Origin: Branchiostoma lanceolatum
Taxonomy: Eukaryota; Chordata; Leptocardii; Amphioxiformes; Branchiostomatidae
Length of the DNA: 64,000 nt
Reading direction: 5' to 3'
Assembly (NCBI RefSeq): GCF_035083965.1
Contig: NC_089738.1
Location: 5,975,398-6,039,397 of the forward strand
Part shown: positions 21,436 to 32,680 of the stretch, one piece after another
Layout: each line of letters opens with the position of its first letter
How positions within the stretch are numbered: the stretch's first letter is position 1
Position numbers and translations under genes: made by a program
The notes under the pieces: model-generated
The model's database searches: none
Told to the model about the DNA's origin: nothing
The model's input: the letters and a program-made list of their open reading frames with translations, nothing else

Positions 21436-24094
21436 CTAAGCAAGGACTTCACAAATGTAGTAGTAAGAACGTGGGCAATTACTATCATTCCAGCGGTAGT
21501 CCTTATCAGGGTAGATGTGAGCACAGTTTTCCCCTGTGCCACTGTTTGGTTCGCCTGTTCCCCAAATCCCATCACCAGCCAATAAGGTGCCGTCATCCCA
21601 AATCCACACTCCCTCCGTCTCAACGTCACTCAGCCCGATCCAGGTGTTTGCATGAGTTGTAGCTCTCACGTGATTTGCTAAGAAGTCGTGTGTCCAATTA
21701 GTCTTCACTGTTGCTAGGCGACCACCCTCTCCATGACAAGTATCCCGTGCCTCGCTGTACGGTTTCTGGTCGGTGGAGAAGCGGTAACAGGTCCTCTGGA
21801 ACTGCTGGTAGCCAGCCGGGCAAGTGGTAGGGGACTCTGTAGTGTTACAAGTGAATATACATGTACCTGTGTCCCTGATTCTCTCCTCCAACTGTGCAAC
21901 TCGCTCCTTCAGATTGTCTGTGATGTTCTTCTGTTCAGCCAATAGACTAGACAGGCGACTGATCTGCAAAATAGTTCCAAACTGTCAGGTGCAACTGTAA
22001 CAAGAGTTCCACGACCTCATATCTCCATGAACAATTCTATTCATGCAAATGACTTACACATTTGCATAATATATACTTGGTAATCAACACCTTTATCTAA
22101 CTTACACATGTTGCAATATTGACAGTCCTATATTTTTCCAATTAGATTAATTATGGTGTTTTGCATTAATTATGCAAATTTAGAATTTATTCGCATGATT
22201 GGTATCTGTTGATGCTCCACTTTCCATAAACTACATATGTCACATGGATTTGAGTCTGATAACGGAAAACACTGACTGCAAAATGCAAATATAGATTTTC
22301 CTCATTACCTATGCAAATTAAGTGACAATTAGCATAATTTGCACTTCATCATGTATATCTCTGTCTACGCTACCTGCATACTAAGTATCATGTTGACAGT
22401 CCTATAACTTTCCAATTAGATGAGATATGGTGTTGTGCATTAATTATGCAAATTAGGAATTTATTTGCATAAATGGTATCTGTTGATGATCCACTTTCCA
22501 TAAGCTACATACGTTACATGTATTTAAGTCTGATAATGGAAAACACTGCAAATACAGATTTTCCTCATTAGGTATGCAAATCAAGTCCCAATTAGCATAA
22601 TTTGCATTTCATTGTGTATATCTCTATCTAAGGTACCTGCATACTAAATTTCATGGGAATCCGTCGTTCCTTTGTTCAGTTATTCTCCATAGAAGATTTT
22701 CACAAAAACACCCCTGCAGTTCCAGAAGAAGCTGCTAGGGGCCCAAACCTACACCACTTCTTTATTACATCACAAGCTATCTATCACCAAAAACCAAGAC
22801 CACAGCACGTCCATCAAGTTAATGTTTTCCTTTGTGCGAAGTGCGGGTCGCTGGGAAAATAGTAGAAATTGGCCAAATAGATACAAAAATTGAAGTTCTG
22901 CCCCAGTACCAAGGTCATATACCAGGGGGCCCAAAATCGACCTTAACCTTTGGCTTCACAACACCCGCCCACATACCAAATATCATCATAATCCATCAAA
23001 AGGCTCTTGAGGTATGCTGACTAGAGTGGTCCGGAAACACAAACAGACAGACAAACAGACAGATACACCCAAAACAATATCTCCATTTTTCATGGAGATA
23101 ATGATATGTAGGGCAGGTGGCAGTAGTGGCTAGATATTGGACATGTCACATCAGTTCAGGCTCTAACAGAAAACGTAACAAATTTAAAGCTACAGAAAGG
23201 CAACTAATAAGCTAAATTGTTATATTCGTAGGAAGTGACCGCATATAGTGCCAAAACGTTAACAATCAAATATATAATGATACAATTTTGTTGCACATTA
23301 TCAAAACTGAATTTCTTACAATATTGATAGACCGTTCTGGGCCCACAACGTTTCACTCTGAATAGCCAATCTTAACATCAATTGTGTGGTTCGACGTTAC
23401 CTCAGACGTCGCCGAGTCGTTCTGAAGTCGTGCGATCTGCACCTGCTGGGCGATCAGCATAGCTTGGATGTCCGCAAGTTGCTGTAATTAATATTCAGAA
23501 ATACGCCATGGATTGTTGTTACGGGTAACGTATAGTCGATGCCGCAGATCTAGACCTCTTTTGTTTTCCCCAGAAATTCGAGTTATGCCCCATTGAGGAA
23601 AAAGAATGCGTGAATTCGCAGGCCTGAGATACGGTCGCCATCTTTCAATCGTTTTCTTGGTTAACCCTAAAATTCACATCTGATTATTCCGACAACATTC
23701 TAAGGACAGCAGTTTAACAAAACATTGGAAATGTTTTGCAAAGTCAACGCCAGACCAATGCAATGCTAGACGTACTGTACTTCGAAATACTTGTTCTTAC
23801 TCCGGCGTTTCCTACACGGAATACGTCGTATAAAAGCTGTATAAAACCTTTTGAAGGATCTGCGCGTGGTTTAAACCTTTAATAGAACCGTACGTTTGCT
23901 TATTATAAGGGACATTTGTAAGACAACATTACTATTCAAGATGGCTGACATACCCCGTCGAAGTTGCAAGTCTGGGTTCCAACGTTGATCACTGGATTAC
24001 AGACACATTTCTCTTCCGAGCCCCGGCAGTTTAATGTCTGTTCTCCCTTGCATTCCAAGGCAAAAAGTATCATAAGCATGTAAGTCAGAGACAT
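21436..24094 (-). CDS. Secreted C-type lectin 1 (three exons)
   Basis: Exons 24094-23954, 23481-23401 and 21963-21436 (stop TAG), all phase 0, 249 aa. Exon 1 encodes a signal peptide (MSLTYMLMILFALECKG) and a short Cys module (EEKCVCNP...TCNFDG). Exon 2 is a heptad-like coil (QLADIQAMLIAQQVQIARLQ). Exon 3 holds more neck (LLAEQKNITDNLKERVAQLEERI) and a long-form CTLD with six Cys, WIGL, EPN and WND motifs. EPN plus WND is the calcium site of mannose-type lectins, so this is probably a secreted oligomeric carbohydrate binder, likely immune; that is inference. Oddity: unlike its paralogues it has no intron between neck and CTLD. A 30-base GT...AG remnant of that intron (21866-21837) stays in frame and adds GTCIFTCNTT, including two extra Cys. 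Confidence 0.88.
22020..23105. repeat. Interspersed repeat, TCTCCAT-end family, with internal duplication
   Basis: Segment 22020-22330 is repeated at about 22330-22640 (GACAGTCCTATA..TTTCCAATTAGAT). The copy then runs through GGGGGCCCAAAATCGACCTT and ends CTCCATTTTTCATGGAGATA. Relatives: 24370-24735, 56484-56808, 61708-61880, 62940-63470. It fills the lectin 1 intron. Confidence 0.7.
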
Positions 24095-24369
24095 TGCTGA
24101 AATTTTGCAGTTCCCTCGTACAACAACCTTAATTTTCAGACGTCAAGGAAGTTAGTCGGTTTAGTTTTATTTCCGTGTAGATCTCAAGGTGTTTGTACAT
24201 GTGTAATTCTATCCTGTTGTTCAGGCTTCTGCTTCGGCCAATGAGCTGCTGTGTCCCTAAGATTTGCATACCCTTTAGTTGCGCAACCCTGCCAGGTAAC
24301 CAGTCAACCGTTAGTGTTAGGAATGTTTGGATCGCCTCCCCATTGTCAACATTAAGATTCTGGACAGGT

Positions 24370-24735
24370 GTGTTTATCTCCATGAAATGGAGATATTGTT
24401 TTGCGTGTTTGTGTCACCGTTTGTATGTTTGTGCGTCCGGATGCTTAAAGTCAGCATAACTGAAGACCGGCTAGATGGATTGTAATGATATTTAGTATGT
24501 AGGTAGGTTTTGGGAGGAGAAATGTCAATGTCGATTTTGGGCCTCCTTGTATGTGTAACTGGAACTGCAATGGCGTATTTGTCAAAATTTTCTAAGGAGA
24601 ATAACTGAAGAAAGGAGCAACAGATGTTCATGTTATTTACCATGCAGGTATCTTAGACAGAGATATACACAATGAATTGCAAATCATGCAAATTGGGACT
24701 GAATCTGCATAATTAATGAGGATTATCTATATTTC
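24370..24735. repeat. Interspersed repeat, TCTCCAT-end family
   Basis: Begins TTATCTCCATGAAATGGAGATA and includes ATGTCGATTTTGGGCCTCCT and GCATAATTAATGAGGA, in the opposite orientation to 22020-23105. Upstream of lectin 1. Confidence 0.7.
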
Positions 24736-26182
24736 CATTAAAGGCATGTTGTGACAGGCGTTTTAAAACTGGGTCATATATCTTCAGGGACCCAACAGGT
24801 TATGGTCATACCACAGAGGGATATAGAATTAAATTGGTAGGTAACTGGCTTCATACTTAAAAGATGGTATACAGTATTAGATATTATCACATAGCCAGGT
24901 GGCGTCGACCAATCAGAAGCCTCCATTGCCCATGTGTTATGACGCCATAACACAACCGTGATCATCATTCCTCCGATTATGTAGAGGGGGGAGGTTATCT
25001 TTTTGTTATCATTCGTATAATGTTTATTTGTTCCCCAAAATGTTTCTTATCTTAGAATAAATCAAATCTTTTGTAAGCATAAGACAAAATAGAATAAACC
25101 ATTTCAATACAAGTCAATTCAAATCTAAACGGGGGGAACTGTTAGTGGAGCCACCCACAACATTGTCAGAAGGACACCCAGCAGGGAGGAATGATAATAA
25201 TAAATAATAATTTTGAAAAAGATTTGACATGCCAATATTGCAATGTTATTAAATATTATTGGTGGAAATGTTGGTTTTCAAAATCAAATCTATCATCTTC
25301 TGTTCAAAAAGGACACATGTAAATTCTGAAATGCATGCTTAATAGTATAAGGGATCTATGCGTCAGACAGGAATTGTCTACTCTTATATGGGTGAGTTTG
25401 GATAGGCTATATGATAATAACGTTAATGACCCGCCTCTTCCTCGGTGTATATGGTGTCATAACGCCTGGCCATATGCTATAAACACCGAATAAAACCACC
25501 GAGTGAGCGATCGAAGCAGGCGTTATGACACCATATACACCTCGGGGCGGGTCATTAACCCTTAATTATTAGCTACCTCTGGTGATAAATCTTGGGTCCC
25601 TTGACTGGTTTGTGTGGTGCTCTGACACATAAAACATAAGACCCGGCAAATAAAAAACACTGATTATAAAAAGGTTCATGGAGATTTGTTTACAGTGAGA
25701 AAAGTTGCACCAAGTAAACGTTACCTTTTTACAAACAGCACTTATTTTGTGGATAAACAACAGAGACATTTCGGTTTTAAAGAGGTTTTTTTTTAAAAGC
25801 TGGTGGCTATCATTACAAAAAAACAAGACTGCTCAGTTTTTAACTTCAATGATTATAATCATGTGTCGTCTTAAATTTTGTCATCTGACGAAAATGATTA
25901 TAAAATAGAGTTGCTTAAATACAAAATCTCAAATGTAAAGTAATAATATCATTTTTTCATTCATGCCACTACGTATACTATTTTACCCTGTCGAAAGAGG
26001 AATCTTCATGTATCTGACTTTAAGGCTAGCAAAGGGGTTTATTTATGACAGCTGACTTTATCACTAACAGAAGTTATAAGCATATTAAACATCTATTCCT
26101 GGATGCCATATTCGTTACAATTTGTCGCAACACAGTTGTTGTCCTAACACAGTTGTAGTTTACATGCAGTACATATACGTAG
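24736..26182. other. Intergenic region between lectins 1 and 2
   Basis: No gene seen. Contains a short palindrome TGTTATGACGCCATAACA near 24938, the 25422-25559 foldback, and from about 25700 a segment paralogous to 31085-31890 (the conserved 3' flank of lectin copies). Confidence 0.6.
25422..25559. mobile_element. Short foldback element
   Basis: Arms 25422-25467 and 25517-25559 (GTTAATGACCCGCC...GGCGTTATGACACCATATACA inverted) around a 49-bp loop. Intergenic, between lectins 1 and 2. Confidence 0.8.
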
Positions 26183-29100
26183 CTAACCGTAGATTTCACA
26201 AATGTAGTAGTAAGAACTCGGGCATGTACTATCATTCCAGCGGTAGTCATGAAAGCCGTATATTGATAAGTGAGCACAGTTTTCCCTTGTGCCACCGTTT
26301 GGTTCGCCTCTCCCCCACACCCCCTCACCAACCAATAAGGTGCCGTCATCCCAAACCCACACTCCCTCCGTCTCCATGTCACTCAACCCGATCCAGGTGT
26401 GTGATTGAGCTATGGCTCTCACATGATTGGCCAGGAAGTTGTGTGTCTCGTTAGTCTTCACTGTTGCTAGGCGACCACCCTCTCCATGACAAGTATTCCG
26501 TGACTCATTGTACGGTTTTTGGTCGGTGGAGAAGCGGTAGCAGGTCCTCTGGAACAGCTGGTAGCCAGCAGGGCAAGTGGCGGGGGATTCTGCGGGATTA
26601 GAAGTGAATATTCCTACTCTTTAACGGTTACACTTGAGAATTCTACAAAATCGTAACCAAACGTATGTCGCAGCGATGTCTATTTCCATACACAAACCAT
26701 GCAGTTCTTCGAAATTAGGAATAATCAAATTCTGATCTGCTTCCTTCTCTTTAGTAGTTCATCCACGCCTATCTTCAGTTACATACAAGAGAGTGCATAC
26801 ATGTGTCTGGCAAATAAGGATATACCTGTGGCCCTGATTCTCTGCTCCAACTGTGCAACTCGCTCCTTCAGACTTTCTGTGATGTTCATCTGTTCAGCCA
26901 ATAGATGAGACAGGCGACCGATCTGCAAAATAGTTCCACATGTTCAAACCGTCAGATCCAACTGTAACGATAGGACAAGTGACTGTAGCTGATGCATAGG
27001 CTTGTAGACCGTCATAAATAGTATCAGTAGTGTGCAGGTGCATTTGCGCTTAAGATTTCCGTGTCATTTTTTTGTGCTCATCCCTTCCGTCTTTTAAAGA
27101 TATCATATTGCTCTCTCCAACAAAGTTTAAAGATCATTTTGACATTTGCCTGATTAGGTTAGCCTCCGATGCAGACTCCTCCCGGCTGTTTTCTTTTTCA
27201 AGTTACAGTTTTTATACTATTATTTTTTTTTCTTACTGCTGGCCGGGAAGGAGACTGCGTCCACTCGGCGCCATCAAAGGAAATTAAAAATCACTTAGTG
27301 GCAATCGGCATGGACTTGTGAAGTCCGCGCTTGATCCGCGGAGGGTGCACGCACCGCTGGCTCCACGTTCTCACGCCAGCAATAAGAAAAAGAAATGTAA
27401 TAGTATAAAAACTGTAACTTGAAAAAGAAAACAGCCGGGAGGAGTCTGCATCGGAGACTAGATTAGGTGATCTTGAGAATCAAAAATTCTGTAGTCTCAG
27501 GTTACCTCAGAAGTCTCCGAGTCGTTCTCAAGTCGTGCGATCTGCACTTGTTGAGCGATCAGCATAGCCTGGATGTCCGCAAGTTGCTGTAACACGGCAT
27601 GGATTGATTATGAGTAGCATCTTCGTCTGCGTCATTGCATACTTTAATCGAACATGTTTCGGAGGTGTGTTCAAAACGTTTGAGACCTTATCAGGAAACC
27701 AGGGGGGTGGGGGGGGGGGGTATCAAAATTCGGGTCATAGCTATAAACTATAGGACCTCCTATCTACTCTCCAAGCAGAGGTTGGTGGGGAAGATTGTGA
27801 CATTTTTATCAAATGCCCCGTATTTTGTATGCAACCTCTGCTTGGAGAGTACTAGAGTACTTCTATTAGCTTCACATCATTTTGATCATTTATTTATAGC
27901 GACGCTATTTCAAAAATCAGTAGGTAAGAAAAATTGACTATAACTGTGTTTGTTCCTTGTGTCCCCAAGCTTAAGCTGCGAAATCAACAAATACCGTGAT
28001 TGTTAAAATTATTGTCGGGGATTCCTTTCGTTTTTCAACACGTATAAGTGAATATCAGACTTTTTACGGGATAATGGAGATATCAGAAGTTGATACGCTC
28101 ACCGGTATCCCTGGTTATAGCTCAATTTCCCGTTTTTCCCACCTTTGATATACCATGCTGATTTGATTACATGGATGACATCCACGCGCGCATCAATTTA
28201 CGTCCGTTTCCACACAAAAAATTTTGGCCATACTGTTGATCCTACAAAGCAGCTGCAAAATTAAAAAAAAAAACACTTTTTGAATTGCAAAACATATTTT
28301 GGAAAACGGATGCTAGTGTTATAGAATGTCCAAGTCAGTTCCAAAGTCAAAGAAGCTGTTTTGAAAGTCAAAATATAAAGAATCTATATTTCGGAATACC
28401 ATAGTCTGTGTGTTTCGTTTCGTTCATCCTTCTTGACCACGTAGATTATATAATGAAGGCAACTTTTTTTCCAAACTTTTTTTTTATTCGCACGCTTCAT
28501 ATAATCAAATCAACATGGCCTTACTGATTTTCAAAAGGATGTCACCTGCAAGAAAATGGTCCCAAGGATTTGAATTTCGATCAGTGACCAGTAAGGCCTT
28601 TTAGTTTTTCAACGAAATCTTTGTTTAGCCCATTCTTTCTTCGCAAACGTTTTGAACCGTTCAACGCACCTCCAAGTGTAACAGGATTCAGTTTTAAAGG
28701 CAGGCTAAACTTAATTTCGTAAAGCATACTGCAGTATGTTAAATATACCACTAATACCAGTTCTGACTTCTTTTACATGAGTCAATCATAGATTAGCGTT
28801 TTTACAATATTTGAAATTCGCGGTGTGGTGATGTAATACAGCTGGCGATGTCCAGAGACTTTTGACCTTTGTGACATCAGATTCCGAGTCGGCCGCACCT
28901 GCACCATAGGAATTGCTCCAGACGCCATTCCTCCGACTCGGAATCTGACGTCACAAAGGTCAAAGGTCTCTGGACATCGCCAGTATTACATCGCCACACC
29001 GCGAATTTCAAATGTTGTAAAAACGCTAATCTATGATGGACTAGTGTAAAACAAGTCAGAACTGGTCTTAGTGGTATATTTAACATACTGCAGTTTGCTT

Positions 29101-29923
29101 TACGAAATTCAGTTTAGCCTGCCTTTAAGTGTCCTATTGATAAAGGATGTAAATCTCTGTGCTGTTTTTAAACTGTGTGTCCCGTAGGCATGTCGGGTTA
29201 ATTACGCAGTAATTACGACACGAAGTAATTACGACAACACATTTTATTTCAAGTCGCCCATTCTACGATCAAAAAAGGCGCTGTGTAAAGAGGCCACATG
29301 CTTTATTGTTACCAATTGTCTGTCCGTCCTTCCATGTTTCATGTACTTGTAATTAGCCTACGGGCAAGAACTTGCAATAAACTTATTATTATCAGACAAT
29401 GTTTCTTCCTCATAGGTAATGCGCAATTAAAGATGGCATACCCGGAAATCGAGAAATCAACGAGCATAGGAACCAAAAATTGCAGGGATTCGCGGGCCCG
29501 CTGCAAGTAAAAAGGCATACGGTAGACACCCCTTCATTCTTGTCCAACATCCTAAGGAAATAAGTTAGCAAAATTTAGGAGTGGTTTGCAAAGTCAACAT
29601 TTAATAAAAAGTCATGTAGTGCTAGACTTACCGTACTTTGAAATACTTCGGCGTTTCCTGCCCGCAAAATACGTACAAATGATAAAAAATACATTTTATA
29701 AGCTCTTGTGTTGTAAGAACTTAAATCTGTTGACCACAAAGAAGTTGTAAAACAACGTTAGTAACTAAGAATGCTGACATACCCCGTCGAAATTGCAAGT
29801 CTGGCTTCCAACGTTGATCACTGGATTACAGACACATTTCTCTTCCGAGCCCCGGTAGTTTAATGTCGGTTGTCCTTTGCACTCCAAAGCAAAAAGTATT
29901 AGAATCATGTAAGTCAGAGACAT
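26183..29923 (-). CDS. Secreted C-type lectin 2 (four exons)
   Basis: Exons 29923-29783, 27586-27506, 26922-26826 and 26589-26183, phases 0/0/1, 241 aa plus stop. Signal peptide MSLTYMILILFALECKG; Cys module EEKCVCNP..TCNFDG; coil QLADIQAMLIAQQVQIARLE; second neck exon IGRLSHLLAEQMNITESLKE; CTLD from TCPAGYQLFQRTCYRF to YYYICEIYG, with WIGL, EPN and WND and six Cys. It is the closest relative of lectin 1 by exon sequence. The reading frame is intact. Intron 1 contains a 0.44-kb foldback element and intron 2 a 301-bp MITE, neither touching exons. A truncated CTLD copy lies 46 bp beyond its 5' end. Confidence 0.87.
27160..27460. mobile_element. 301-bp MITE with 80-bp inverted repeats, 8-bp target duplication
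   Basis: Ends TAGCCTCCGATGCAGACTCC and its inverse with one change, arms about 80 bp, flanked by GATTAGGT on both sides (27152-27159, 27461-27468). An 8-bp duplication suggests hAT type. It lies in an intron of lectin 2. Confidence 0.9.
28693..29128. mobile_element. Foldback element, ~200-bp arms
   Basis: Left arm 28695-28893 and right arm 28932-29127 are inverted copies with few mismatches (AAAGGCAGGCTAAAC...), leaving a loop of about 38 bp. TTTTAAAGG and CCTTTAAG at the borders fit a TTAA-type target. Located in intron 1 of lectin 2. Confidence 0.88.
29287..29397 (+). mobile_element. LINE 3' tail fragment
   Basis: GTAATTAGCCTACGGGCAAGAACTTGCAATAAACTTATTATTAT is the same non-coding tail as at 55260-55310. 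Nothing coding remains. Confidence 0.55.
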
Positions 29924-29968
29924 AGCTGAAAATTTGCAATTCACTCGTACAACAGACCCTCAATTTTG

Positions 29969-30204
29969 AACCCACAGTCCCTACGTCTCCACGTCACTCA
30001 ACCCGATCCAGGTGTTTGCTTTAGTCGTAGCTCTCACGTGATTGGCCAGGAAGTTGTGTTTCTCGTCAGTCTTCACTGTTGCTAGGCGACCACCCTCTCT
30101 ATGACACGTATCCCGTGCTTTGCTGTACGGCTTTTGGTCGGCGGAGAAGCGGTAACAGGTCCTCTGGAACAGCTGGTAGCCAGCCGGGCAAGTTGCGGGG
30201 GATT
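29969..30204 (-). pseudogene. Truncated C-type lectin CTLD fragment
   Basis: Minus-strand sequence matches the first two thirds of the lectin CTLD exon, beginning right after an acceptor (ACCACAG) with TCPAGYQLFQRTCYRFSADQ and running to TWIGLSDVET. There an in-frame TAG replaces the conserved Glu codon (29981-29983), and homology stops at about 29969. The EPN/WND half is missing and no signal or neck exons lie upstream. The residual intron end upstream of the acceptor (ATATTCACTTTTAGC) matches lectin 2. It is probably left over from a duplication or unequal exchange. Confidence 0.85.
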
Positions 30205-31106
30205 CTGTGGTGCTAAAAGTGAATATTCTTACTCTTTAACTATTACACTTGAGAATTCTAAAAAATTAACCAAACGTATGTCGCAATGATGCACCCGATT
30301 ACTAGACATTCCCCCTTAATAGTGGCCGCGATTTAACGTTTAAAGAAAAGTAGTAGAAACTATTTTTTTCTAAACGTTAAATCGCGGACGCATTCAATCA
30401 CTTCCAAAGTGCCAAAATTGTCAATCTGAAAACATCTTTTGGAAGTTGAAACCTTCCACCATCTCACTGTTGAGTTTGTTTTGTCAGATTTGGTGGTTAA
30501 CGCAAGTTAGAAAGCGATATTTGTCGGGTCATGGCTGATACGAATCTGAGTTTCAATGCGATCGATCGGTCGGGGTGCTTCAGCGGATACCGCTGTGACC
30601 TGAGACCTATGATATGATACGCACCCTGTGTGGAGCCAAATGTCTGCTCCGACAGATTTTTGAGGTTAGGGTTAGGGTTAAGTTTATAGGGCTAACCTCC
30701 ACAACGCGAACCCTCCTCCGTCCATAAATCCACACTGACTTCTGCTTGAAAATTACCATGACCAACGAGTGCTGTGCATAATTCTCCCCTTGGGTATACT
30801 GGAAACCCCCAAGCAGTGTCAATTAAGGCCAATATTTGGCAGGGGCAGAAATTTGGCTTGACACAGGTCTAGACGAAACTGATTGGGAGCATGGTGTTCA
30901 ATCAGAAGTGTTGGGAGGCATGTGATGAAAAAGTCCCCTATATTCAAGCAGATGTGCGGGGTAGAAAATCGTTATAATTTCTGACTTGAAGAGAACCACG
31001 GGTCAGTCATGATACATCGCAATGATCTACCCCCAATATCTGCTTCGATATTAGAGGGCCATGCAGCATACAAACATGGCTTGCACTAAGTAAACGTTAC
31101 CTTTAA
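30205..31106. other. Intergenic, lectin fragment to MITE
   Basis: No gene seen. Notable only for a perfect 17-bp inverted pair CCGCGATTTAACGTTTA at 30326-30342 and its complement at about 30373-30389. Confidence 0.6.
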
Positions 31107-31585
31107 GGCACCCAGAGCATTTTATGAGGCTTGAAAACTAGAAATATTCTAGTTGCTGTAATCTTTATGAAATTGACATTCAATGCTACTGTTGACCACA
31201 TGTGCGTGCGGATTTCTTATCAAAGGTGCTCAAAAGCGGCACAAAAATAAGCTACATGGTGATCTTTTAGTTTCACGCGCCTGGTGTAAATAGAACGCGA
31301 TACCATAGCCCCGCCCACCTCCGTCAAAACGTTGAAACTCAAAATTAAAACATAAAGATGCAAATATTTGACGGACGTGCAGTCACTCTCTCATTGATCG
31401 AACCGCTAATTATGATGGACAGTTAGGATTAGGGCTTGGATTTTCTATCATTTCTCACCACACAACGACATCGTATCTTTGCTCCTTTAATGTCGATATG
31501 TAATGGTATAGCGTCATTGAGACTTACTCTGTGTAGGAATGACTAGAAATTGAAGTTTCTAGCCTCATAAAATGCTCTGGATGCC
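31107..31585. mobile_element. 479-bp MITE, GGCAYCCAGAGCATTTTATG ends
   Basis: Inverted ends of about 30 bp (GGCACCCAGAGCATTTTATG and inverse with GGCATCC), flanked by TTTAA on both sides. The paralogous sequence near 25722 lacks it. A diverged relative without clear ends lies at about 50930-51125. Confidence 0.8.
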
Positions 31586-32089
31586 TTTAAAAAAACATAT
31601 ATATGTGGAAAAACAACAGAGACATTTCAGTTTTAAGGAAAGTTTTTCCTACGCTGGTGGCTATCATTAAAAAACAAGAGTGCTTATAGGTTTTAACTTC
31701 AATGATAATGATCATGTGTCGTCTCAATTATTGTCATCTGATGAAAATGATTATAAGATAGAGTTGCTAAAATAAAACGTTGAGAAATCTCAATTTTCAT
31801 AACAATTAAATGATATCATTTTTCATGCATGCCACTAGGAATACTATTTTACCCTAACATGCATCTGATTTAAGGGCTGGCAAAAGGGTTTACACTGCAC
31901 GAAAAGTGGTATTTACCGTAACGGTAAATGTGATGTAAAGTCTGGTAAAGGTTACATTTACCTGCTATTTACCGGACATTTACCCGTTGGTAAAGGTGCA
32001 GATTTACCCGGCATTTACCGGGTATGGTAAGTCCGGTAATGGTTGCCTAAATTTACCCACATTTACCCAGGTCATGTAAAGCTGCATTT

Positions 32090-32680
32090 ACCGAGATTTA
32101 TCATTCGTGGTATAAGTCACAGTTACTGTCATTTACCCGCCTATACGGACGGTGTAAATATGCATTTACCGAGATTTACCATTCGTGGTATTAGTCACAG
32201 TTACTGTCATTTACCTGCATATACGGACGGTGTAAATATGCATTTACCAAGATTTACCATTCGTGGTATTAGTCACAGTTACTGTCATTTACCTGCATAT
32301 ACGGACAGTGTAAATATGCATTTACCGAGATTTACCATTCGTGGTATTAGTCACAGTTACTGTCATTTACCTGCATATACGGACAGTGTAAATATGCATT
32401 TACCGAGATTTACCATTCGTGGTATTAGTCACAGTTACTGTCATTTACCTGCATATACGGACGGTGTAAATATGCATTTACCAAGATTTACCATTCGTGG
32501 TATTAGTCACAGTTACTGTCATTTACCTGCATATACGGACAGTGTAAATATGCATTTACCGAGATTTACCATTCGTGGTATTAGTCACAGTAACTGTCGT
32601 TTACCCGCCTTTACGCGGAGTGTAAATATGAATTTACCGAGATTTATCATTTGCGTTATATCTCATACTTAGCGGCATTT
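32090..32680 (+). repeat. 78-bp tandem repeat array (about 7.5 units)
   Basis: Units read ATGCATTTACCGAGATTTACC...GACGGTGTAA with few differences. Because 78 is a multiple of three, an open frame of 209 codons crosses the array (MHLPRFTIRGISHSYCHLPA repeated), but this is most likely a by-product. Each unit keeps TTTACC boxes like the element's subterminal repeats. Confidence 0.9.

Noticed and set aside
26290-26310. CRISPR-like or other spaced array among the lectin repeats
   Set aside because: The repeated sequences are paralogous exons, not direct repeats with unique spacers; the genome is eukaryotic.
32043-32672. 209-codon plus-strand frame MHLPRFTIRGISHSYCHLPA repeated
   Set aside because: It exists only because the 78-bp tandem unit is a multiple of three and lacks stops; no splice, promoter or homologue support.
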